From contig CANJHI010000039.1 in assembly GCA_947474005.1 (NCBI GenBank), positions 1 through 36,181 of the forward strand: DNA of 36,181 nucleotides, read 5' to 3'. The position numbers and the translations under genes were made by a program. The notes under the pieces are model-generated. The model was not told the origin of the DNA. It saw only the letters and a list, made by a program, of their open reading frames with translations, and did no database searches. Of this stretch, positions 16,321-23,512 are shown piece after piece; the first letter of the stretch is position 1, and every line of letters starts with the position of its first letter. This DNA comes from Alphaproteobacteria bacterium. GTDB lineage: Bacteria > Pseudomonadota > Alphaproteobacteria > Reyranellales > Reyranellaceae.

Positions 16321-17196
16321 ATGCGCAACACCGGCCCCATCACCGTCCGCAAGCTGCACCCGCTGTTCGGCGCGGAAGTCTCGGGCATCGACATCACCAC
16401 GCCGCTCTCAGCGCGTGAGTTCGGGCCGATTCGGGCGGCGTTCGAGGAGCACTCGGTGCTGCTGTTCCGCGACCAGCCGATGGACGACGACAAGCAGATC
16501 CAGTTCAGCGAGAACTTCGGCCCGCTCGAGACCACGGGCGCGTCCAATCCGGCGGCCGGCACCAAGTTCCAGCGCCAGTCCAACCTCGACATCATGACCG
16601 GCGAGCCGATCCCGCCCGACGACATGCGCATGATCTACCAGAAGGCCAACTACTTCTTCCATTCCGACTCCTCGTTCAAACGCATCCCCTCGCTGTGCTC
16701 GATCCTGACGGCGCGCATCTGTCCGCCCGAGGGCGGCAACACCGAGTTCCTCTGCATGCGCGCGGCGTGGGACGCGCTGCCGCCGGCGTTACAGGCCACG
16801 ATCCATCCGCTGGTGGCCGAACATGCGCTCGCCCATTCGCGCGACCGCGTGCAGAAAGGCATCCTGAGCGCCAAAGCTCTGTCGGAACTGCCGCCGGTCA
16901 AGCAGCGCCTGTTCCGCGACAACCCGATCAACGGCCGCCGCGCGCTCTACATCGGCGCCCATGCCGGCCACATCGTCGATTGGCCCGAGCCCATCGGCAA
17001 GGCGATCCTGTGGGAACTGGCGCAGCGCGCCGAGCAGCCCGAGTTCATGCTGTCGCATGCCTGGCGCGAGGGCGACGTGATCGTCTGGGACAACCGCGCC
17101 GTGCTGCATCGCGCGACCCATTACGACGCGATCAAGCACAAGCGGTTCATGCAGCGCACCACCATCGGCGGCGACGAGCTTACGGTTCCGCAGTAG
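16321..17196 (+). CDS. TauD/TfdA-family Fe(II)/2-oxoglutarate dioxygenase
   Basis: A 291-residue oxygenase coupling 2-oxoglutarate decarboxylation to substrate hydroxylation. The iron triad is His114-x-Asp116 (FFHSDSSF) and His263 (NRAVLHRATHYD); Arg279 in MQRTTIGGD probably binds 2-oxoglutarate. The N-terminus VRKLHPLFGAEVSGIDIT is typical of the TfdA side of the family, which cleaves aryloxyacetates, alkyl sulfates or similar compounds. GGAGCAAGG precedes the ATG. It lies between the esterase and the MFS transporter genes, so an ether, sulfate or sulfonate released by the esterase may be its substrate. Confidence 0.93.
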   Translation: MRNTGPITVRKLHPLFGAEVSGIDITTPLSAREFGPIRAAFEEHSVLLFRDQPMDDDKQIQFSENFGPLETTGASNPAAGTKFQRQSNLDIMTGEPIPPDDMRMIYQKANYFFHSDSSFKRIPSLCSILTARICPPEGGNTEFLCMRAAWDALPPALQATIHPLVAEHALAHSRDRVQKGILSAKALSELPPVKQRLFRDNPINGRRALYIGAHAGHIVDWPEPIGKAILWELAQRAEQPEFMLSHAWREGDVIVWDNRAVLHRATHYDAIKHKRFMQRTTIGGDELTVPQ

Positions 17197-17199
17197 ACC

Positions 17200-18573
17200 A
17201 TGGCGGAACCCGTTCAGGACGGAATGCCGGCGGGCCTGCCGCGGCTGCTGGCGGTGGCGACGATCACCATCGGCCTCACCATGTCGGTGCTCAGCAACTC
17301 GATGACCAACCTCGCGCTGCCCTACATCGCGCATGACCTCAACATCACCGCCGAAAGCTCGATCTGGATCGTCAATGCGAGCCAGATCGCCCTCATGGTC
17401 TGCCTGCTGCCGGTGGCGGCGCTGGCCGACATCGTGGGCTATCGCCACGTCTACCGCATCGGCCTCGCCCTGTTCTGCCTCGCGTCGCTGGGCTGTGCGC
17501 TGGCGCCGTCGTTGCCCTGGCTGATCGCCGCCCGCGCCTTCCAGGGGCTGGGCGGCTCGGCGATCATGGCGATCCAGCCCGCCCTGGTGCGCTCGATCTA
17601 TCCGCGCGCCCAGCTCGGCCGCGGCCTCGGCTTCAACACCACCGTCGTCGCCACGTCGCTCGCCGCCGGCCCCTCGATCGGCGCCGCCCTGCTCAGCATC
17701 ACCTCGTGGCCGATCCTGTTCGCGGTCTATGTGCCGCTGGGGGTCATCTCCTTCATCCTTGCCGAACGCTACCTGCCGCATACCTCGCACACCCACCGGC
17801 CGTTCGACTTCCTGTCGGCGATCATGTCGGGCCTCACGTTTGGCCTGCTGATCTTCGGCATCGACGGCATCGGCCATGGCCACGAACGCTGGCTGGTCGT
17901 CTCCGAACTAGTGGGTGCAGTCGTGCTGGGCACGCTGTTCGTGTGGCGTCAGACCCGGCTCGCCAACCCCATGATGCCGGTCGAGATCTTCCGCCGGCCG
18001 ATCTTCTCGCTCTCCATCAGTGCGGCGACCTGCACCTTCACCGCCCAGGGCCTGGCCTTCGTCAGCCTGCCCTTCTTCTTCCACACCGTGCTCGGCCGCA
18101 GCGCCACCGACACCGGCATCCTGCTGTCCGCCTGGCCGCTCGCCCTGGCCGGCATGGCGCCGATCGCGGGACGTCTGGCCGATCGCCATCATGCCGGCCT
18201 TCTGGGCGCCATCGGTCTCACCAGCATGACCGCGGGCCTCGTGCTGACGGCGCTGCTACCGCCGGACCCCTCCACCGCCAACATCATGTGGCGGCTGGTG
18301 CTGTGCGGCGCGGGCTTCGGCATCTTCGCCGCCCCCAACAACCGGCTGATGATGAACGCCGTGCCGCGCGAGCGCAGCGGCAGCGCCGGCGGCATCATCG
18401 CCTCGGCCCGCACGCTCGGCCAGACGATGGGCGCCGCCCTGGTGGCGCTGGTGTTCGGCCTGTTCGACTTCTCCAGCGGCGGTGCTGCCGATGCCGCCCG
18501 CGCCGCGATCTGGCTGGGCGCGGGCTTCGCCGCCGCGGCGCTGGTGATCGGGAGCCTCAGGCTACGGCACTAG
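17200..18573 (+). CDS. MFS transporter, DHA2-type (EmrB/QacA-like)
   Basis: Membrane transporter of 457 residues with 13-14 predicted helices. The first helix is preceded by a short tail and followed by LALPYIAHDLNITAESSIWIV, a DHA2 signature. Motif A is LADIVGYRHVYRIG; the antiporter motif C region is VVATSLAAGPSIGAALL in helix 5. The C-terminal half has APNNRLMMNAVPRERSGSAGG. It starts 3 bp after the dioxygenase stop, so translation is probably coupled. Drug/proton antiport is the usual function, but in this operon it may move the catabolic substrate or its product. Confidence 0.93.
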   Translation: MAEPVQDGMPAGLPRLLAVATITIGLTMSVLSNSMTNLALPYIAHDLNITAESSIWIVNASQIALMVCLLPVAALADIVGYRHVYRIGLALFCLASLGCALAPSLPWLIAARAFQGLGGSAIMAIQPALVRSIYPRAQLGRGLGFNTTVVATSLAAGPSIGAALLSITSWPILFAVYVPLGVISFILAERYLPHTSHTHRPFDFLSAIMSGLTFGLLIFGIDGIGHGHERWLVVSELVGAVVLGTLFVWRQTRLANPMMPVEIFRRPIFSLSISAATCTFTAQGLAFVSLPFFFHTVLGRSATDTGILLSAWPLALAGMAPIAGRLADRHHAGLLGAIGLTSMTAGLVLTALLPPDPSTANIMWRLVLCGAGFGIFAAPNNRLMMNAVPRERSGSAGGIIASARTLGQTMGAALVALVFGLFDFSSGGAADAARAAIWLGAGFAAAALVIGSLRLRH

Positions 18574-18882
18574 AGTCGCCCAAAGCGGGACAAAACAAAA
18601 AACGACTTGGACACTCCGCCGACGGGTCTTAAATCGCCCAACCCGTTGATCTTTCACGCTCATTTTCCGTCGTCCCGCCCGGTCGATGTCTCCCGAAGTG
18701 GGACATTTTGAAAACTCGGATCTCGCCTTTCCTTGTTTTCGTTTCCTATCTTTCCTCGGCAAAACTCGAACATAAAATCAGGCAAAAAATCTGCTCCCTG
18801 CCTCTTTCAATAGGCATACATAGGATAGATAGGATAAAATGTCAAGCTCGACAATGTATATACATTTCGTGTATATAGTGTT
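18574..18882. other. 309-bp AT-richer intergenic stretch before brnT
   Basis: No supportable gene. It is visibly richer in A/T than its neighbours and carries A- and T-runs (18591-18605, 18703-18715, 18772-18790). Two related near-palindromes of the form TCnCCCrAAGyGGGACA occur at 18575-18592 and 18687-18704, about 112 bp apart. The right end holds the brnT promoter region. A short minus-strand frame at 18562-18762 has no ribosome-binding site and biased composition; I do not call it. The composition fits a junction where the toxin-antitoxin pair was acquired. Confidence 0.6.
18848..18877 (+). promoter_or_regulatory. brnT promoter with overlapping operator palindrome
   Basis: TCGACA (18848-18853) and TATATA (18872-18877) are separated by 18 bp, a plausible sigma-70 promoter. 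The spacer contains the perfect 14-bp palindrome AATGTATATACATT (18853-18866), and GTATATA recurs over the -10. BrnA-type antitoxins repress their own promoter, so this is the likely operator. Transcription would begin at about 18884, essentially at the GTG start of brnT. Confidence 0.55.
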
Positions 18883-19161
18883 GTGTTCGAATGGGATAAA
18901 GCCAAACGCCGCGCGAACCTCGCAAAGCATGGCATCGACCTCGCCGATGCCGCTCTGGTCTTCGACGGGCGACCCAAGCTGACCGCGACCGCACGTCTCG
19001 GGACGGAGGAAAGGTACCTTTCCATCGCCGTCGTTCGTGGCCGCTGCCGAACGGTCGTCTGGACCTGGCGTGACGGCCGCATTCGATTGATTTCGTTCAG
19101 GAGGTCTCGCGATGAAGAAGAAGACGCGTATCGCAAGCGCCACGGCCGAGCGGATCGGTGA
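18883..19161 (+). CDS. brnT: BrnT-family ribonuclease toxin
   Basis: Type II toxin with a RelE-like RNase fold, 92 residues, normal for BrnT. The diagnostic N-terminus FEWDKAKRRANLAKHGIDL, the middle AALVFDG and the closing RLISFRRSRDEEEDAY (family pattern R-x-I-S-x-R-x-A...E...Y) are present. The start is GTG at 18883, because FEWD must be N-terminal. No ribosome-binding site precedes it and the predicted transcription start is at the codon itself, suggesting leaderless translation. It overlaps the antitoxin gene by 50 nt, toxin first, as is usual for brnTA. Confidence 0.9.
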   Translation: MFEWDKAKRRANLAKHGIDLADAALVFDGRPKLTATARLGTEERYLSIAVVRGRCRTVVWTWRDGRIRLISFRRSRDEEEDAYRKRHGRADR

Positions 19162-19450
19162 GATGCGCCGGCTCGGCCGCGTGCGCAGCAACTGGGCGAA
19201 GTCGAACGCCATGACCAAGGCCCAGGTCGAGGCCGCGATCGCGGCCGATCCCGACGAAGCCGGCCTGATCGTCGACTGGGCCAGCGCGACCGTGGACCTG
19301 CCCCAGCCCAAGGGCGTGCTGAACATGCGCGTCGATCGCGACGTGCTCGACTTCTTCCGCGCCCAGGGCCGCGGCTACCAGACACGCATCAATGCCGTGC
19401 TGCGTTCCTACGTCGATCAGGCCGCTCGCGGTCGGCGGCGTGCGGGCTGA
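19112..19450 (+). CDS. brnA: BrnA-family antitoxin
   Basis: Antitoxin of 112 residues that should bind BrnT and repress the operon. The C-terminal part holds the ribbon-helix-helix-like segment VLNMRVDRDVLDFFRAQGRG then YQTRINAVLRSYVDQ, diagnostic of BrnA. The N-terminal half is basic and contains MTKAQVEAAIAADPDEA, probably the toxin-wrapping part. AGGAGG at 19099-19104 lies eight bases before the ATG, inside brnT, in contrast to the toxin's missing site; this would favour antitoxin production. Ends 3 bp from the convergent GlxA-type regulator stop. Confidence 0.9.
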   Translation: MKKKTRIASATAERIGEMRRLGRVRSNWAKSNAMTKAQVEAAIAADPDEAGLIVDWASATVDLPQPKGVLNMRVDRDVLDFFRAQGRGYQTRINAVLRSYVDQAARGRRRAG

Positions 19451-19453
19451 AAC

Positions 19454-20407
19454 CTAAGCCGCCGCGTGCATCTCCCTGAACAGCGACGGCGCCATGCCGA
19501 AGCGGCGTTCGAAGGCGCGCCCCAGCCGCGCCGAGGAGCGCAGGCCCACTTTGCCGGCGATCGCCTTCAGCGGCAGGCCCTCGGCCAGCAGCGTGCGCGC
19601 CGCGTCGAGGCGCAGGCTTTCGACGAAATGCGCCGGCGTCTTGGCCGTCGCATCGGTGAACTTGCGATAGAAGCTGCGCTCCGACAGGCCGGCCCGCGCC
19701 GCCAGCGCCGGCACGTCGAGCGGCTGGTCGAGATGGGCCTGCATCCAGTCGATCAACCCGGCGAACGGCGTCTCGGCCGCGGTCTGCGCCTGCAGCACCG
19801 GGCTGAACTGCGACTGGTAGCCTGGCCGGCGGGCATAGAGCACGAAGTGCCGCGCGATCAGGTTGGCGGTGGCCGCACCAAGATCGGCCTCTACCAGGGC
19901 CAGCGCCATGTCGATGCCGGTGGTGACGCCGGCCGAGGTCCAGACCTTGCCGTCGACGACATAGAGCGACTCGGCATCGACATCGATGGCGGCAAAGCGC
20001 TCGGCGAGCCGCCGGCAGCTCGACCAGTGCGTCGCCACCCGCTTGCCGTCGAGCAGCCCCGCCGCCGCCAGCACGAAGGCGCCGGTGCAGACCGAGCCGT
20101 AGCGCCGGGTCTTGGGCGCCACCTTGCGCAGCCAGCGCCGCAGGTCCGGGCGCTCCATCGCGGCCTTGAGCCCGCGCGAGCCGCCCGCCACCAGCAGCGT
20201 GTCGGGCTGGCCGCCGATCTTTCGCGAGTGCAGCGCCACGCCGCAATTGGAGACCACGGCACCGCCGTCGGGCGAGACGATCGCCACGTCGTAGAACGGA
20301 TGCGCCGCCGTTTCGTTGGCGGCGCCGAACACGGCGGCGGGGCCGGTGACGTCGAGAAGCTGGCAGCCCTCGTAGGCGACGATAGCGATGCGATGTGGTC
20401 GGGTCAT
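19454..20407 (-). CDS. GlxA-family transcriptional regulator (DJ-1/PfpI domain plus AraC helix-turn-helix)
   Basis: Two-domain regulator of 317 residues. The N-terminal DJ-1/PfpI-like amidotransferase domain spans about 6-175 (IAIVAYEGCQLLDVTGPAAV, Cys107 in YGSVCTGAFVLAAAGLL, ATHW). An AraC-type DNA-binding domain follows at about 215-312 (LDVPALAARAGLSERSFYRK, FVESLRLDAARTLL). Start at the ATG at 20407 fits the family N-terminus, but an in-frame ATG at 20434 is possible; neither has a clear ribosome-binding site. It is divergent from the isonitrile-hydratase-like gene, a relative of its own N-terminal domain, and probably controls it through the inverted repeat between them. Confidence 0.93.
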   Translation of the reverse strand: MTRPHRIAIVAYEGCQLLDVTGPAAVFGAANETAAHPFYDVAIVSPDGGAVVSNCGVALHSRKIGGQPDTLLVAGGSRGLKAAMERPDLRRWLRKVAPKTRRYGSVCTGAFVLAAAGLLDGKRVATHWSSCRRLAERFAAIDVDAESLYVVDGKVWTSAGVTTGIDMALALVEADLGAATANLIARHFVLYARRPGYQSQFSPVLQAQTAAETPFAGLIDWMQAHLDQPLDVPALAARAGLSERSFYRKFTDATAKTPAHFVESLRLDAARTLLAEGLPLKAIAGKVGLRSSARLGRAFERRFGMAPSLFREMHAAA

Positions 20408-20442
20408 TGGCAGAAAATAGACGATATTTGTCATTTCTGCCA
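20408..20442. promoter_or_regulatory. Inverted repeat between the GlxA regulator and its divergent neighbour
   Basis: Two perfect 9-bp arms, TGGCAGAAA (20408-20416) and TTTCTGCCA (20434-20442), are separated by 17 AT-rich bases. The right arm overlaps a possible -35 (TTTCTG) spaced 18 bp from TATACA at 20458-20463, which would serve the plus-strand gene. The left arm touches the regulator's start codon. Likely operator of the regulator; not tested. Confidence 0.6.
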
Positions 20443-20504
20443 GAGGCCGCCGACGCGTATACACATTCCCAATCGCGCATCGACAAAAGCACCTGGAGAC
20501 AATC

Positions 20505-21191
20505 ATGGCTGAGCCCGTCCACATCGGCATCCTGCTCTATCCCAACGTCACGCAGCTCGATGCGACGGGACCCGCACAAGTCCTGAGCCGCGTGCCGGGC
20601 GCCAAGATGCACATGATCTGGAAGACGCTGGATCCGGTGCCGACCGACGCCGGCTTCTCGATCGTGCCCACCACCACCTTCGCCGACTGTCCCAAGCTCG
20701 ACGTGATCTGCGTGCCGGGCGGCGGCGGCCAGGTGGCGCTGATGACCGATGAGGAGACCCTCGACTTCTTGCGCAAGCAGGCCGCGACCGCGCGCTACGT
20801 CACCTCGGTCTGCACCGGCTCGCTGGTGCTGGGCGCCGCGGGCCTCCTGAAGGGCTACAAGTCGGCCTGCCATTGGGCGTGGCGCGACATGCTGCCGGCG
20901 TTCGGCGCCATCCCCGTGGCCGAGCGCGTGGTGCGCGACCGCAACCGCATCTCGGGCGGCGGCGTGACCGCCGGCATCGACTTCGGCCTCACGGTCGCGG
21001 CCGAACTGGCGGGCGACGAAGTGGCCAAGTCGATCCAGCTCGTCCTCGAATACGATCCGCAGCCGCCGTTCGATTCGGGCAGTCCCGAGAAGGCTGGCGT
21101 CGAGCGCGTAAAACGCATCCGCGAGCGGTTGTCGGGAATGTTGCAGACCCGATCGAAGGCCAACGCTGAGGCGGCAGCCAAGCTCGCCTAA
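20505..21191 (+). CDS. DJ-1/PfpI-family protein, isonitrile hydratase-like
   Basis: Single-domain DJ-1/PfpI-fold protein of 228 residues, the length of Pseudomonas isonitrile hydratase, which hydrates isonitriles to N-substituted formamides. Visible active-site elements are Asp19 (TQLDATGPAQV), Cys103-Thr104 in the nucleophile elbow (TSVCTGSLVLGAAGLL) and KSACHWAWRDML; the C-terminal part GGGVTAGIDFGLTVAAEL is typical. CTGGAGACA precedes the ATG. Divergent from a GlxA-type regulator. Isonitrile hydratase activity is inferred from motif spacing; other roles of the superfamily cannot be excluded. Confidence 0.9.
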   Translation: MAEPVHIGILLYPNVTQLDATGPAQVLSRVPGAKMHMIWKTLDPVPTDAGFSIVPTTTFADCPKLDVICVPGGGGQVALMTDEETLDFLRKQAATARYVTSVCTGSLVLGAAGLLKGYKSACHWAWRDMLPAFGAIPVAERVVRDRNRISGGGVTAGIDFGLTVAAELAGDEVAKSIQLVLEYDPQPPFDSGSPEKAGVERVKRIRERLSGMLQTRSKANAEAAAKLA

Positions 21192-21257
21192 AAAATCTCA
21201 GCCGCCAGCTCAACGCTCCCGTTTGCGCGCCCCACCTCGATACCTAATACTGCGACG

Positions 21258-21719
21258 GTGCAGAAGCTCGAACTGAAGGTCCCGCCGCCCGCCGTGGCGT
21301 TGCTCCTCGCCTCCGCGATGTGGTTGGCGACATCCATATCAGGCGCTCTCGCTTTCGCGCTGCTCGGCCGTCTTGCGATCGCGATCGCACTAGCCGCCTT
21401 CGGCGTCGCGATCTCCACCGCCGGAACCGTGTCGTTCTGGCGCGCCCGGACGACCGTCAATCCGACCCGGCCCGACGCCGCCTCGTCGCTGGTCGCGACC
21501 GGGATCTATCGCCTCACGCGCAACCCGATGTATCTGGGTCTCTTCCTGGTGCTTGCCGGATGGGCTGCCTATCTGTCGAACGCTGTCGCCTTGGTGGGCC
21601 CGTTGATGTTCGTTCTCTACATCAACCGCTTCCAGATCGTACCCGAAGAAAGGGCACTGGCCGCCAAATTTGGCACGGCGTTCGACGACTATAGGCGCAG
21701 AACCCGGCGTTGGATCTGA
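21258..21719 (+). CDS. Isoprenylcysteine carboxyl methyltransferase-family membrane protein
   Basis: Integral membrane protein of 153 residues, four to five helices, of the ICMT/PEMT-like methyltransferase family. The diagnostic C-terminal block is LVATGIYRLTRNPMYLGLFL, followed by INRFQIVPEERALAAKFGTA and FDDYRRRTRRWI, which bind S-adenosylmethionine in characterised relatives. Start is GTG at 21258, without a strong ribosome-binding site. Its 66-bp gap from the previous gene may still allow co-transcription. Substrates of the bacterial members are mostly unknown (isoprenoid or lipid methylation). Confidence 0.9.
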   Translation: MQKLELKVPPPAVALLLASAMWLATSISGALAFALLGRLAIAIALAAFGVAISTAGTVSFWRARTTVNPTRPDAASSLVATGIYRLTRNPMYLGLFLVLAGWAAYLSNAVALVGPLMFVLYINRFQIVPEERALAAKFGTAFDDYRRRTRRWI

Positions 21720-21725
21720 GGCCGG

Positions 21726-22274
21726 CTACGCCGCGCCCGCCGTCGCGCTTTCGATGGTGATCGCCTTGCCAGCGGCCATGTCGAACTTGAGCCGCCGCAA
21801 ATAATCGAGGTCGCGGCCGGTCACGCGCACGAAGCGGCTGCCCTCGGGATAGTCGATGGCGTGGATGGCGCCCACGTCGTAGACGCCAGCATGGCCGGGT
21901 TCGAGGCGGTAGTGCTTGACCTGCTCGAGCTTAGCCTCGCCCGCGTCGGCGCCGCCGTCGAGCCGTTTGAACTCGCTCATGTCGGTGTGTTTGACCGCCT
22001 GGCCATAGACCGCCCACGACGGGCCATGATCGTGCGGCGGGCTCTTGTGCGGCCGGGCGTTGCAGTGCGCCAGCACGACGAAGCCCAGGTCCTTGTCCTC
22101 GTAGAGCTTGCGCGTGCCCATCGGCGCGGCGGGACCGACGGCCTCGTCGACGAAGCCCTTGTTGGTCAGCAGCTTCTCCAGCAACACGCGCACCTGTTCG
22201 CGGCCGGCCGGGCCGGCGTGGGCTTTCAGCGCTGCCTGCGCATCCTGGATGAAAGCGTCGAGCGTGTAGGTCAT
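21726..22274 (-). CDS. Cupin-type metal-binding protein (COG5553/cysteine-dioxygenase-like)
   Basis: A 182-residue protein predicted to be a double-stranded beta-helix metalloprotein. The metal site is suggested by PPHDHG (His81, His83) and His138 in GAIHAIDYP, with SWAVYGQAVKHTDM between them; this pattern resembles the cysteine dioxygenase/3-mercaptopropionate dioxygenase branch. The N-terminal 60 residues are helical (LDAFIQDAQAALKAHAG). AAGGAG precedes the ATG. It is convergent with the ICMT-like gene, 6 bp apart. Substrate unknown. Confidence 0.8.
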   Translation of the reverse strand: MTYTLDAFIQDAQAALKAHAGPAGREQVRVLLEKLLTNKGFVDEAVGPAAPMGTRKLYEDKDLGFVVLAHCNARPHKSPPHDHGPSWAVYGQAVKHTDMSEFKRLDGGADAGEAKLEQVKHYRLEPGHAGVYDVGAIHAIDYPEGSRFVRVTGRDLDYLRRLKFDMAAGKAITIESATAGAA

Positions 22275-22342
22275 GGCGGCGGCTCCTTGGATGCAGGCGG
22301 AAATGATCCGCCCGCCCGGCTGTGGGTGTCAACGTCGGCGAG

Positions 22343-23503
22343 CTACCGCCCGCCCAAAATCCGCCGTGCGATCACCATGCGGTGGACCTCCGACGGCCCC
22401 TCGTAGACGCGCATGGTGCGGACCTTCTGCGCCATCATCGACAGCGGCAGTTCCTGGGTCACGCCCATGGCGCCGAACGCCTGCTGGGCGTGGTCGATGA
22501 TCTCGGTCGCCATCTCGGTGGCGAAGACCTTGATCATCGAGGCTTCCATGCGCACGTCGCGGCCGTCGTCCTGCTTGACCGCGGCATCCATCACCATAAG
22601 GCGGCAGGCATGGAGCTTCATGGCGGCGTCGGCCACCCACCACTGGATCGCCTGACGATCGGCGAGTTTCTGGCCGAAGGTGACGCGCTGGTTGGCGTGC
22701 TCGACCAGCATGTCGAGCGCGCGCTGGGCCATGCCGGTGCACCAGGCACCCATCTGCAGGCGGCGCACGGTGAGGCGGAGCTGCATCGGCGCGAAGCCGG
22801 CGCCGACCTTGCCCAGCACCTGGCTCTCGGGCACGCGGCAATCCTCGAACACGACCTCGTAGGTGCGCTGGCCGGCCAGCATCGGAATCGCGCGCGCCAC
22901 GATCAGGCCCTTGGTGCCCTTGTCGATCAGGAAGGCGGTGATGCCGCCGCGCGAACCGAGCGCCGTGTCGGTCACCGCCATGGCGATGGTGAAATCGGCC
23001 TTGGCGATGCGGCTGATCCAGATCTTGCGACCGTTGATCACCCAGTCGTTGCCGTCCTTCACCGCACGCGTTTTCATGCCGGCCGGATCGCCGCCGGCGC
23101 CCGGCTCGGAAATGGCGATGGCCGAGCTGGTGAGTCCGGCGGCGTAGGGTTCGAGGTACTTCTTGCGCTGCTCGGGACTGGCCGTGGCCAGGAGCATATG
23201 GAGATTGGGAGAATCCGGCGGGAAGGTGAAGGGCACGCAAGTGTAGCCGATCTCCTCGTTGACGCCGACCAGCGCCACGGCGGGCAGGTTGGCGCCGCCC
23301 ACCTCCTCCGGCACGTCGAGCGCCCACAGGCCGAGTTCCTTGCACTGCTTGAAGAGCCGGGCGTTCTCCTCGTCGTTGAGGGCGGCCGGCTGCCCCGAGG
23401 CGAAGCGGTCGAGCACGTTCTTCTCGAGCGGCATCAGTTCGTTGCGCACGAACTTCTTCACCAGCTCGCGCAGCATCCCATGTTCTTCACTGACCTGATG
23501 CAT
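22343..23503 (-). CDS. Acyl-CoA dehydrogenase
   Basis: Flavin-dependent acyl-CoA dehydrogenase of 386 residues, full length. Visible are the FAD/substrate segment AIAISEPGAGGDPAGMKTRA, the WVINGRKIWIS strand, a QRVTFGQKLADRQAIQWW helix, the FGAMGVTQELPLSMM region and catalytic Glu368 in YEGPSEVHR. AGGAGC precedes the ATG. It lies 9 bp behind an NMT1-type binding protein gene in the same direction, so the operon joins uptake with acyl-CoA oxidation. Chain-length preference cannot be told. Confidence 0.95.
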   Translation of the reverse strand: MHQVSEEHGMLRELVKKFVRNELMPLEKNVLDRFASGQPAALNDEENARLFKQCKELGLWALDVPEEVGGANLPAVALVGVNEEIGYTCVPFTFPPDSPNLHMLLATASPEQRKKYLEPYAAGLTSSAIAISEPGAGGDPAGMKTRAVKDGNDWVINGRKIWISRIAKADFTIAMAVTDTALGSRGGITAFLIDKGTKGLIVARAIPMLAGQRTYEVVFEDCRVPESQVLGKVGAGFAPMQLRLTVRRLQMGAWCTGMAQRALDMLVEHANQRVTFGQKLADRQAIQWWVADAAMKLHACRLMVMDAAVKQDDGRDVRMEASMIKVFATEMATEIIDHAQQAFGAMGVTQELPLSMMAQKVRTMRVYEGPSEVHRMVIARRILGGR

Positions 23504-23512
23504 GTCCCGCTC

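Noticed and set aside
18562..18762. Minus-strand frame of 66 codons in the AT-richer gap
   Set aside because: No ribosome-binding site, highly basic start and no recognisable domain; the repeats it contains explain the region better.
18574..19450. Prophage or integrative element around brnTA
   Set aside because: No integrase, tRNA or matching attachment repeats are visible; only composition and small repeats suggest transfer.
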